Shown here in pieces: positions 56,722 through 64,000 of a DNA stretch of 64,000 nt. How positions within the stretch are numbered: position 1 is the stretch's first letter; the number at the start of each line of letters is the position of its first letter. Source of the DNA: CAVPUA01 sp963708805 (GTDB taxonomy: Bacteria; Actinomycetota; Actinomycetes; Mycobacteriales; Jatrophihabitantaceae); assembly GCA_963708805.1 (NCBI GenBank), contig CAVPUA010000003.1:186001-250000 (forward strand), given 5' to 3'. The notes under the pieces were generated by a model. It saw nothing but the letters and a program-made list of their open reading frames with translations. It had not been told where the DNA came from and did no database searches. The translations under genes were made by a program, and so were the position numbers.

Positions 56722-58231
56722 CTCGTCGTCGCGGCTGGTCGATCGCCACCGCGCTGCGCAGCGAGCACGCGGCGCTGCGGGGACGCGTCGGCGAGGCGAC
56801 CCTCGAACGCTGCGGAATGGGACTGGCGCAAGGTCCAGGAGTGGCTGCCCCGCCTCGATGCGCTCGACCCGGACGCGGTCGTCGTCGCCGGTGTCGCCGG
56901 CGGCCTCAGCCCCGAACTGGAGGCCGGAGACGTGGTCGTCGCCAGCGAGGTCCGCGACGTGACCGGCCGCACGGTGATGCGCGCCGCGGCCCCGCTGGTC
57001 GCCGATCTGCGGGCCCGTGGCTTCCGGGTGCACACCGGCCCGATGATCAGCACCGACCACATCGTCAACGGCCCCGAGCGCACCCAGCTGGCCAAGACCG
57101 GTGCGCTGGCGGTCGACATGGAGTCGTCGGCCATCGTGCGCGCCCTGAAGACCCGTGGCGTCCCGGTCGCGGTCGTGCGGGTCATCGTCGACACCGTCCA
57201 CGCGCCGCTGAACCGCCTCTCGACGGTCACGTCGGGCGCGCGCGCCCTGGGGACCCTGCGGCGCATCGGCCCGTCGCTGCAGACCTGGGCCGACCTGGCC
57301 GGGCCACGGACGGTCATGCTCGCCGCGCCGCGCTCGTTCTGTGCGGGCGTCGATCGCGCGATCGACATCGTCGAGCACGCGCTGCGCCGCTACCCGCGCC
57401 CGATCTACGTCCGGCGCCAGATCGTCCACAACGCGCACGTGGTCGCCGACCTGCAGCGCCAGGGCGTCGTGTTCGTCGACGAGCTGGACGAGGTGCCCGA
57501 CGGCACCGCGGTCGTCTTCTCGGCCCACGGCGTCCCGACGTCGGTTCGCGCGGAGGCGGCCCGGCGCAACCTCACGGTGATCGACGCGACCTGCCCGCTG
57601 GTGTCGAAGGTGCACACCGAGGCGCGCCGGTTCCTCAGCCACGGCGACGAAGTGCTGTTCATCGGCCACGACAAGCACGACGAGACCGAAGGCACGCTGG
57701 GGCAGGCACCGGGCCGGATCACCCTCGTCCAGACCGCGGCCGAGGCCGCGACCGTCGAGGTCGACGAACCCCGAGCACGTCTCGTACCTGATGCAGACGA
57801 CGCTGGCCATGGACGAGGCGATGGAGGTCGTCGACGTGCTGCGTGAGCGTTTCCCGATGATCCAGTCGGCGCCCACCGAGGACATCTGTTACGCCACGAC
57901 CAACCGTCAGCAGGCGGTGCTCGCCGTCGCGGCGGAGTCCGACGTGGTGATCGTCGTCGGCTCGAAGAACTCCTCGAACTCGGTGCGACTGGTCGAGGTC
58001 TGCCAGCGCGCCGGAACGCCCGCTTACCTGGTCGACGACGCGTCCGAGATCGCGCCCGCCTGGCTGCGCGGCGCGGCGACGGTCGGCCTCACCGCCGGAG
58101 CTTCGGCTCCCCCACACCTCGTGGACGAAGTGATCGAAACCCTTCGTGCATTGGGAAACATCGAAGTGATCGAGCGTGAGGTGACCCGGGAGGACATCCG
58201 GTTCACCTTGCCCAAGGAGGTTGCGCACTAA
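56714..58231 (+). CDS. ispH: HpnG nucleosidase / IspH reductase fusion (frameshifts)
   Basis: A fused gene. Residues ~1-195 are HpnG-like (VVVAGVAGGLSPELEAGDVVVAS as VAGVAGGLSPELEAGDVV, DMESSAIVRALKTRGVPVAVVR), the phosphorylase removing adenine from adenosylhopane. Directly after TWADLAGPRTVMLAAPRSFCAGV begins IspH, with its three Fe-S cysteines in SFCAGVDRAI, DATCPLVSKVH and DICYATTNRQQAVL, making IPP and DMAPP. No stop or start separates the halves. The first 35 codons contain at least two indels (56740-56830) and CCCC at ~57770 hides another before HVSYLMQTTLAMDEAM. ATG 56714 overlaps shc. Confidence 0.87.
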
Positions 58232-59244
58232 TGGGTGTTCCCATTCGGCAGGGTCTGCGGATCAGCAGCTACATGTTGAAGAACAAGATCAAGAAGGTCG
58301 AGAAGTTCCCGCTCATCGTCGAGCTCGAACCACTCTTCGCCTGCAACCTCAAATGCAACGGCTGCGGCAAGATCCAGCAGACGCACGACCTGCTGCGCCA
58401 GCGCATGCCCGTCGAGCGCGCGGTGAACGCGATCATGGAGTCCGGCGCGCCGATGGTGTCGATCGCCGGCGGCGAGCCGCTGATGCACCCGCAGATCGAC
58501 GAGATCGTCAACGAACTGGTCAAGCGCAAGAAGTACGTCTACCTGTGCACCAACGCCGAGCTGGTGCGCAAGCGGTTCGACAAGTTCAACTTCAAGCCGT
58601 CGCACTACTTCAGCTTCGCGATCCACATCGACGGCCTGCGCGAGCGCCACGACGAGTCGGTGGCCAAGGAGGGTGTGTTCGACGAGGCGGTCGCGGCGAT
58701 CAAGTTCCTGAAGGAGAAGGGCTTCCGCGTCACCACCAACTCGACCTTCTTCAACACCGACACGCCGCAGACGATCATCGACGTGATGAACTTCCTCAAC
58801 GACGAGGTCAAGGTCGACAGCATGATGCTCTCGCCGGCCTACGCCTACGAGCTGGCGCCCGACCAGGATCACTTCCTGGGCGTCACCGAGACCCGCGAGC
58901 TGTTCAGCAAGGCGTTCGCGGGCGGCAACCGCAAGCGCTGGCGTCTGAACCACTCGCCGCTGTTCCTCGACTTCCTCGAGGGCAAGGTCGACTTCGAGTG
59001 CACCGCGTGGGGCATCCCGTCGTACTCGCTCAAGGGCTGGCAGAAGCCGTGCTACCTGATGGACGACGGCCACGTCGAGACGTACAAGGAGCTCATCGAG
59101 ACCACCGACTGGTCGAAGTACGGGCGCGGCAGGGACGAGCGGTGCAACAACTGCATGGCGCACTGCGGCTACGAGCCGACCGCCGTCCTGGCCACGATGG
59201 GATCGCTCAAGGAGGGCCTGCGCGCGATGCGCGAGCAGGGCTGA
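58231..59244 (+). CDS. hpnH: Adenosyl-hopene transferase HpnH (radical SAM)
   Basis: A 337-residue radical SAM enzyme joining the 5'-deoxyadenosyl group to hopene, first step of the hopanoid side chain. The cluster motif is ACNLKCNGCGKIQ (CxxxCxxC) near residue 45, followed by SIAGGEPLMHPQID. The C-terminal SPASM-like cysteines occur in RCNNCMAHCGYEPTAV. Frame intact and full length. ATG 58231 shares its A with the preceding TAA. Lys-rich N-terminus (LKNKIKKVEKFPL) may touch the membrane. Confidence 0.95.
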   Translation: MGVPIRQGLRISSYMLKNKIKKVEKFPLIVELEPLFACNLKCNGCGKIQQTHDLLRQRMPVERAVNAIMESGAPMVSIAGGEPLMHPQIDEIVNELVKRKKYVYLCTNAELVRKRFDKFNFKPSHYFSFAIHIDGLRERHDESVAKEGVFDEAVAAIKFLKEKGFRVTTNSTFFNTDTPQTIIDVMNFLNDEVKVDSMMLSPAYAYELAPDQDHFLGVTETRELFSKAFAGGNRKRWRLNHSPLFLDFLEGKVDFECTAWGIPSYSLKGWQKPCYLMDDGHVETYKELIETTDWSKYGRGRDERCNNCMAHCGYEPTAVLATMGSLKEGLRAMREQG

Positions 59245-59260
59245 TCCAGCTCCTTGCTGC

Positions 59261-59360
59261 GCCGAGTGGCCGACTCCCGCTTTGTGCCGCGCCGAGTGGC
59301 CGAATTTCGCGCGAGTGGTCGCCCATACGCGGCCACTCGGCGTGGAATCGGCCACTCGCG
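59261..59360. repeat. Family A nested palindrome, extended copy A4
   Basis: Five arms: GCCGAGTGGCCGA (59261), GCCGAGTGGCCGAA (59291), GCGAGTGGTCGC (59311), GCGGCCACTCGGCG (59329), CGGCCACTCGCG (59349). It begins 16 bp after the hpnH stop, so may end the hopanoid operon transcript. The rest of 59245-59562 holds no gene I can support. Confidence 0.85.
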
Positions 59361-59383
59361 CTCTTCACGCTGGTGGTCGGGAC

Positions 59384-59395
59384 TGACATTTGTCA
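59384..59395. promoter_or_regulatory. Palindrome TGACATTTGTCA, operator candidate for the MMPL gene
   Basis: TGACA and TGTCA arms with a two-base centre, the form of many TetR-type half-sites. It lies 167 bp before the MMPL start and just past repeat A4. No TetR gene is in the window. TTGACT further down (near 59430) could be a -35. Confidence 0.35.
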
Positions 59396-59562
59396 CTACT
59401 TCCGCGACCGTGCGGGGCTTTTGCCTGCTTGACTACGTTTGCCATGCATAAGAGACGGCACCGAGCACTGTCAAGACCCTGAGAAGGGGATGAAAGTTCA
59501 CCCGGCGGCACGACACGCTGCGACTTCGCCGCGAACCCCGATCGGCCGCTGGAGGACTCTCG

Positions 59563-61796
59563 ATGGACAAGCTCGCCCGCTTCATGATGCGCAACCGCTG
59601 GTGGGTGATCGTCGCCTGGATCGTGTTCATGCTCGCCACCAACGGCATCTCGCAAGGCGCTGGGCGGTGCGAACTACAACGACGAGTTCAAGCTGCCGCA
59701 CACCGAGACCCAGACGGTGTCGAACCTGCTGTCGAAGGCCGGCCAGACGAGCCAGAACGGCATCGACGGCATCATGGTCGTCCACGCCAAGTCCGGTGAT
59801 CTGAAGAGTCCCGCCGGCAGACGTCATCAGCGCCCTCGAGGCCCAGTGCACGTCCGGCACCTCGGTCGTCACGATCGCGTCAGCCCGTGGGGATCGATCG
59901 ACTGCGCCACCGGCGGCCAGCTCGACACGGCCGGCGCCAACCCGAAGATGCTCTCGACCAAAGACCCGACGATCGCGCTGACCGACATCACGTTCAGCGG
60001 CAACGGCCAGCTCAAGCAGGCCGACGTCACCAAGGTCTACAAGAACCTCAAGCAGCTCGACAGCTCGACGCTGCAGGTCGAGTTCACCGGCGACGGCTTC
60101 CAGCAGGTCCAGCCGCCCAAGGGCATTCCCGCCGGAGCTGCTCGGCTTCATCGCCGCCTTCATCATCCTGGGCCTGGTGTTCCGCACGTTCGGGGCGGTG
60201 GCGCTGCCGCTGGCCAGCGCCGTCGGTGCGCTCGTCTCGGGCACCGGCGTCATCGGCATCCTGACCCACGCGATGAGCGTCTCGCAGGTGACGCCGCAGC
60301 TGGCCGAGCTGATGGTGATCGGTGTCGGCGTCGACTACGCGCTGTTCATCGTCACCCGACATCGACGCAACCTGCTGCGCGGCATGTCGGTCGAGGACTC
60401 GATCGCGACGTCGATCAACACGTCCGGACGCGCGGTGCTGTTCGCCGGCACGACCGTCTGCATCGCCATGCTCGGCCTGATCACCCTGGGCGTCAGCTTC
60501 TTCTACGGCCTGGCCATCGGCGTCGCCATCGCGGTCAGCTTCACGATGGTCGCCTCGCTGACTCTGCTGCCCGCCCTGCTGCGCTTCCTCGGCCTGAAGG
60601 TGCTGCCGCGCAAGCAGCGCCGGGCGATCCGTGAAGGCACCTACGTCGCCAGCGAGCGGGTCTCGCTGTGGGCGCGCTGGTCGGAGTTCGTCGCCAACCG
60701 CAAGGCGATCCTCGGCGTCGTGGCCGCGGGCATCATCGTGCTCCTCGCGATTCCGTTCTTCAGCATGCGACTCGGTCACGCCGACCAGGGCAACGACCCG
60801 GCGTCGACGACCACCCGCAAGGGCTACGACCTGATCCAGCAGGGCTTCGGCGTCGGCTACAACTCGACGTTGACGCTCGTCGTCAGCGGTCCGGACGTGC
60901 AGGCGACCGCCGACAAGGTGGCCGCACGCGTCAAGACGGTTCCCTACGTCGACCCGTCCAGCGTGTTCGTGCTGCCCAAGCCGCTCAACGACACGCTGAC
61001 GATCGTCAACATCAAGTCGACGACCTCGCCGCAGGACCAGAAGACCACCGATCTCGTGCAGAACCTGCGCAAGAACGTCCTGCCGACGGTCTACGACGGC
61101 ACCGGCGATCATGTCTACGTCTACGGCCAGACCGCCGTCTACACCGACTTCACCCACGTGATCGCGCAGAAGATGCCGCTGTTCATCGGCGCGGTCGTGC
61201 TGCTGTCGTTCCTGCTGCTGATGCTCGCGTTCCGCAGCGTCGTCGTGCCGCTCACCGCCGCGGTCATGAACCTGTTCGCCGCCGGTGCGTCGTTCGGCGT
61301 CATCGTCGCGATCTTCCAGTGGGGCTGGGGCGCCGAGGCGCTCGGCATCGGCAAGGGCGGCCCGATCGAGGCGTTCGCGCCCGTGCTGTTCTTCGCGATC
61401 CTGTTCGGGCTGTCGATGGACTACCAGGTGTTCCTGGTCAGCCGCATGCACGAGGAGTGGGTGCACACCGGCGACAACCGGCGGGCGATCAAGGTCGGTC
61501 AGGCCGAGACGGGCGGCATCATCACCGCGGCCGCGTTCATCATGATCACCGTGTTCGGCGGCTTCGTGCTCGGCGACAACCGGGTCGTGAAGCTGATCGG
61601 CATCGGTCTGGCCAGCGCGATCTTCATCGACGCGTTCATCCTGCGCACGGTGCTCGTGCCGTCGCTGATGCACATGTTCGGCAAGGCCAACTGGTGGTTC
61701 CCGAAGTGGCTCGACAAGATCACCCCGCAGGTGTCGGTCGAGCCGCCCGAGGAGCATGGCGACGACGAGCCCGAACGCGAACTGGTCAACGCCTAG
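59563..61796 (+). CDS. MMPL/RND-family transporter (four frameshifts)
   Basis: About 744 residues, two six-helix MMPL units: N-terminal RNRWWVIVAWIVFMLATNG, first sensor-like region LMVIGVGVDYALFIVTRHRR, second FAILFGLSMDYQVFLVSRMHEE; conserved Asp-Tyr pairs (VDYALF, MDYQVF) are the proton-relay signature. Two ~150-200 residue extracytoplasmic domains. Frame breaks at ~59658 (CAAGGCGCTG), ~59818, ~59880 (a missing base) and ~60137. The family exports lipids, glycolipids or drugs; next to a hopanoid operon, hopanoid transport (compare HpnN in proteobacteria) is an attractive guess. ATG 59563 has GGAGGA upstream. Confidence 0.85.
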
Positions 61797-61818
61797 CTGG
61801 GCCGTCCGCGCCCGAGGT

Positions 61819-62355
61819 TCACCCCGTCCGGTCGATTGGCGCGTGGGCCGCGTGGACGTATGCGCGCCAACCGGCGGCCAACGCGCCAATCAGCGCGAGC
61901 CGGGGCCGAGCCAGGTAGTCGCGCGCCTCGGCGGGGGTCATGGGCACGCGACCGGCCAGCCGCGCCAGCGCCGCGGCGCGGGCGACGAGCTGCACCTCGT
62001 GGCGCACCGAACCGTCGCCGGGTGTGTCAGCCGAGCCCGCGCGCAGATGAGTGCCGGCCGCGAGCCCGGCCAGCAGCGCCGACACGTCCGGGCCACCGAC
62101 GACGAGGTCGGTGCGGTCGGCGCCGTGCAGCAGCGCGATGGGGTCGGGGCCGAGGGTCAGCTCGCGCAGGCCGTCCACGACCAGCAGGTCGGTGGACGCC
62201 GAGATCGCCGCGCGCGCGTCGGTCAGCCACGCTTCGTCGGCAGCCGGCAGCCGTACCGCCCCGGCGCCCACCCGGGCCACCTCGACGGCGAACAGCGCCA
62301 ACTGACGGGGCGGGATGACGGCGGGCGCGTGGACGATCAGGACCGCGTCACTCAT
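61819..62355 (-). CDS. BKACE-like half-length protein, C-terminus encoded by repeat B3
   Basis: A 178-residue protein I cannot name firmly. The stretch TDLVVGGPDVSALLAGLAAG, THLRAGSADTPGD and VARAAALARLAGRVPMTPAEAR resembles the C-terminal half of beta-keto acid cleavage (BKACE/Kce) TIM barrels, but the protein is about 100 residues short of that family and the N-terminal metal site is not evident. The last ~20 residues (LIGALAAGWRAYVHAAHAPI) are encoded by a family B palindrome, so the original stop was probably lost. ATG 62355 overlaps the ygfZ end by 8 bp. Confidence 0.5.
   Translation of the reverse strand: MSDAVLIVHAPAVIPPRQLALFAVEVARVGAGAVRLPAADEAWLTDARAAISASTDLLVVDGLRELTLGPDPIALLHGADRTDLVVGGPDVSALLAGLAAGTHLRAGSADTPGDGSVRHEVQLVARAAALARLAGRVPMTPAEARDYLARPRLALIGALAAGWRAYVHAAHAPIDRTG
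61833..61891. repeat. Family B nested palindrome, copy B3 (inside a coding sequence)
   Basis: Outer arms CGATTGGCGCG (61833) and CGCGCCAAT (end); inner arms at 61843-61872 with TGCGCGCCAACC. It forms the 3' end of the BKACE-like gene and lies between that gene's stop and the MMPL gene end, i.e. again at a convergent junction. Confidence 0.8.
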
Positions 62356-63325
62356 CGACGGCGACGGACTCCCCGAGCACAGTCAACGCGGCGTCGGCCG
62401 GCAGCGAACGCTTGATCACCGCGAGCGCGATCGGACCGAGTTCGTGGTGGTGCACTGCGGTGCCGAGAAAGCCGACGACGCGGCCCGCGGACTCGACCGG
62501 CGTGCCCGGCTCGGGCAGGATGTCGGACGCGCCGCCGAGGTGCAGCAGCACCAGCCGGCGCGGCGGTTTGCCGAGGTTCTGCACGCGGGCGACCGTCTCC
62601 TGCCCGCGGTAGCAGCCCTTGTCGAGGTGGACGGCCGAGCCGATCCAGCCCACCTCGTGCGGGATCGTGCGGTGGTCGGTCTCGAAGGCCAGGCGTGGGC
62701 GGCGGGCCTCGACGCGCAGCGCCTCGAACGCCCACGTCCCCGCGCGAGTCGCTCCGGCGGCCAGGAGCGCGTCGGTCCGCGCCGCGGCCGACGCCGTCGG
62801 CACAATCAGGTCGTAGCCCCACGCCATCCCCCGGACGAACCCGGCATCGAGCGTCGTGGCGTGGCCGACGGCGGGGACGGGCAGGCCCGCCGCCTCCAGG
62901 AACTGGGCGGCCAGCGGACCGACGACCGACAGCACGGCCCAGTCGGCGCTGACATCGGCCGGCTCGACCCGCTTCATGAAGCGCATCTTCTGCAGGTAGG
63001 CCAGCGCGTCGTCCTCGGTCCCGGGCTCGACGTCCAGCCAGACCTGGCCACCCAGCTCGGTGACCTGCCAGTGCTGCTCGACGTGCCCGTGCGGCGACAG
63101 CACCAACGCCTCGGTCGAATCGCCGTCGGTCAGCTGGCTGAGGTGCTGCGAGCAGATCGAGTGCAGCCACTCCAGACGATCGACCCCGGGGACGATCAGC
63201 ACCCCGCGATTGGACCGGTCGACGACGCCGGCCGACCGCGCGAGCAGCCGCTGTTCACGCAGCGGATCGCCGAAGTGCCAGGCGGCTCCCGCATCGACTC
63301 CAGCGGGCACAGCGACAGAGGTCAT
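62348..63325 (-). CDS. ygfZ: Folate-binding protein YgfZ (GcvT-like)
   Basis: A 325-residue GcvT-fold protein involved in Fe-S cluster repair or assembly. The YgfZ signature K-G-C-Y-x-G-Q-E is present in HLDKGCYRGQETVARVQNLG, including the conserved Cys. N-terminal LEWLHSICSQHLSQL and VWLDVEPG belong to the folate pocket. ATG 63325 follows the fur stop by 8 bp and is preferred to a frame reaching 63400. Linked to fur, as in many actinobacteria. Confidence 0.9.
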   Translation of the reverse strand: MTSVAVPAGVDAGAAWHFGDPLREQRLLARSAGVVDRSNRGVLIVPGVDRLEWLHSICSQHLSQLTDGDSTEALVLSPHGHVEQHWQVTELGGQVWLDVEPGTEDDALAYLQKMRFMKRVEPADVSADWAVLSVVGPLAAQFLEAAGLPVPAVGHATTLDAGFVRGMAWGYDLIVPTASAAARTDALLAAGATRAGTWAFEALRVEARRPRLAFETDHRTIPHEVGWIGSAVHLDKGCYRGQETVARVQNLGKPPRRLVLLHLGGASDILPEPGTPVESAGRVVGFLGTAVHHHELGPIALAVIKRSLPADAALTVLGESVAVDE

Positions 63326-63332
63326 GATAGGT

Positions 63333-63788
63333 TCATCGCTGTAGCGCACTCGTTTGTTCCGCGGGCGCGGTCGGCGAGGTCGCGCCGACACAGTCGGCAC
63401 ACTGGCCGAACACGGTGAAGTGCGACCGGTCGAGCACGAAGCCGCGCTCGGCCACCAGCCGGTCGGCGAGGGTGTCGACGAGATCGTGCGGGGCGTCCAC
63501 GACCGAGCCGCACGAGTGGCAGACGACGTGGATGTGATCGTCCTCGGCCGGGCGGTAGGACGGCGCGCCGTGGCCGAGGTGGGCGTGCTTGATCAGCCCG
63601 AGTTCCTCGAGCAGCTCCAGCGTCCGGTAGACCGTCGTGACGTCGACCTCGGGCAGTGTCTCGGCGATCTGGTCGGGAGTCGCGTGGCCGAGATCGCGAA
63701 CCGCGCCGAGCACACGCAGGCGCTGCGGCGTGACGCGCAGGCCTCGTCCGCGCAGTCGCGCCGCCAGTTCGTCCTCGTCGGTGGTCAT
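63333..63788 (-). CDS. Fur-family metal-dependent regulator
   Basis: A 151-residue Fur protein: winged helix LRVTPQRLRVLGAVRDLGHA and VDVTTVYRTLELLEELGLI; metal site HAHLGHGAPSYRPAEDDHIH; structural zinc CHSC and CADC. I cannot distinguish Fur, Zur or PerR; the HIHVVCHSCG form occurs in FurB/Zur-like proteins too. ATG 63788 lies seven bases after TACGAT, a leaderless arrangement; ATG 63797 is an alternative. YgfZ follows in the same transcript, linking Fe-S maintenance to metal sensing. Confidence 0.87.
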   Translation of the reverse strand: MTTDEDELAARLRGRGLRVTPQRLRVLGAVRDLGHATPDQIAETLPEVDVTTVYRTLELLEELGLIKHAHLGHGAPSYRPAEDDHIHVVCHSCGSVVDAPHDLVDTLADRLVAERGFVLDRSHFTVFGQCADCVGATSPTAPAEQTSALQR

Positions 63789-63878
63789 CGACCTCATCGT
63801 AGGACCGGAAATGACGTTGCCGCGGCGGATCCGCGCGTCGTAGCATTTTCGGTACACAGGGAAGGAGGTGGTCCGCAG

Positions 63879-63917
63879 TTGAATAGCTACGGGACATGTG
63901 AGGTGGCTGCCAGTTAG
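63879..63917 (+). CDS. Possible 12-residue leader peptide
   Basis: TTG 63879 opens a 12-codon frame (MNSYGTCEVAAS) ten bases after a perfect Shine-Dalgarno AAGGAGG (63862-63868). The strong ribosome site with so short a frame suggests a translated leader for a gene beyond the window edge. It is divergent from fur, and FUR or zinc control of that unseen gene is possible. Confidence 0.3.
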   Translation: MNSYGTCEVAAS

Positions 63918-63930
63918 CCGCCGTTGATAC

Positions 63931-63953
63931 GGAAGCTGCCTACTTCCAGGCAG
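63931..63953 (+). promoter_or_regulatory. Two mutually exclusive hairpins after the leader frame
   Basis: GGAAG-ctgccta-CTTCC (63931-63947) and CTGCCT-acttcc-AGGCAG (63936-63953) share bases, so only one can form. Coupled with the short translated frame just upstream this resembles an attenuator; without the downstream gene it stays a suggestion. Confidence 0.35.
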
Positions 63954-64000
63954 TCACCCGACCCTCGAGCCGCCGGCCCCGTCCAGCCGGCCGTCCTTCG

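Noticed and set aside
5436..59360. CRISPR array built from the GAGTGG repeats
   Set aside because: Copies are far apart, palindromic within themselves and lack regular unique spacers; no cas genes are seen.
59439..59804. A separate gene starting ATG 59490 ahead of the MMPL gene
   Set aside because: The frame lacks recognisable features and overlaps the MMPL N-terminus, which has a ribosome site and a strong transmembrane start at 59563.
2018..61796. Programmed ribosomal frameshifting or pseudogenisation of the many interrupted genes
   Set aside because: Shifts occur in unrelated genes at non-slippery sites, up to six in one gene, in essential enzymes with perfectly conserved motifs on both sides, and share a TG/CG context typical of base-calling errors.

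Overview
The window is high-GC DNA from an actinobacterium. This is inferred from strong G/C third positions, GTG and TTG starts, many ATGA/GTGA gene overlaps, promoters whose -10 hexamer lies 6-7 nt before the start codon (leaderless transcripts), an hbhA-type locus, Rex linked to hemACD, ResB/CcsB cytochrome c assembly and a hopanoid cluster. I cannot name the genus.

Layout. 1-7.5 kb (+): a redox cassette (haem-b membrane protein, NuoF-like flavoprotein, 3-Cys ferredoxin) running directly into an envelope glycosylation cassette (GT2-GtrA fusion, then two tandem ArnT/YkcB-type GT-C transferases). 7.6-12 kb (-): small membrane protein, ccsB, resB, ccdA, resA. 12.2-13.9 kb (+): two YbjQ-fold genes splitting what is normally one hemL-phosphatase-resA-ccdA-resB-ccsB run. 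13.9-23.1 kb: hemL, an SDR, and the rex-hemA-hemC-cobA/hemD-hemB-acetyltransferase operon with a Rex-type operator. 23.4-28 kb: CHASE3-like/HAMP/PP2C phosphatase, CPA2 antiporter, HicB-like ribbon-helix-helix protein with an 11-bp triple repeat operator, DUF4097 protein, MarR regulator. 28.1-36 kb: ABC exporter and an oligopeptide ABC importer. 36.3-42.5 kb: SnoaL-like protein, glycolate-oxidase-like flavoenzyme, then a small variable segment bounded by a 34-bp tRNA-Lys 3'-end repeat and holding a broken copy of the flavoenzyme and a large secreted beta-propeller protein. 42.6-49.2 kb: RsbW-like kinase and STAS antagonist, two MFS porters, small stress-type membrane gene, hbhA-like locus, DMT transporter. 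49.2-59.2 kb: hopanoid cluster (hpnO divergent from hpnC-hpnD-hpnE-prenyl synthase-shc-hpnG/ispH fusion-hpnH). 59.6-63.8 kb: MMPL transporter, a BKACE-like protein, YgfZ and Fur.

How the genes fit together. Haem synthesis, cytochrome c assembly and NADH-sensing Rex make a respiratory block. The hopanoid cluster covers FPP to squalene to hopene to adenosyl-, ribosyl- and probably aminobacteriohopanetriol, with IspH supplying isoprene units.

Two general points. First, about 35 single-base frameshifts interrupt otherwise intact genes, including essential ones (hemA, hemC, hemL, ispH). Most look like one extra base at a pyrimidine-G step (TG read as TCG or TTG, CG as CCG), so I treat them as sequencing errors and give each gene's whole span. 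Second, two families of about 65-100 bp nested palindromes (A and B) are scattered through the window, two copies lying inside coding sequence.
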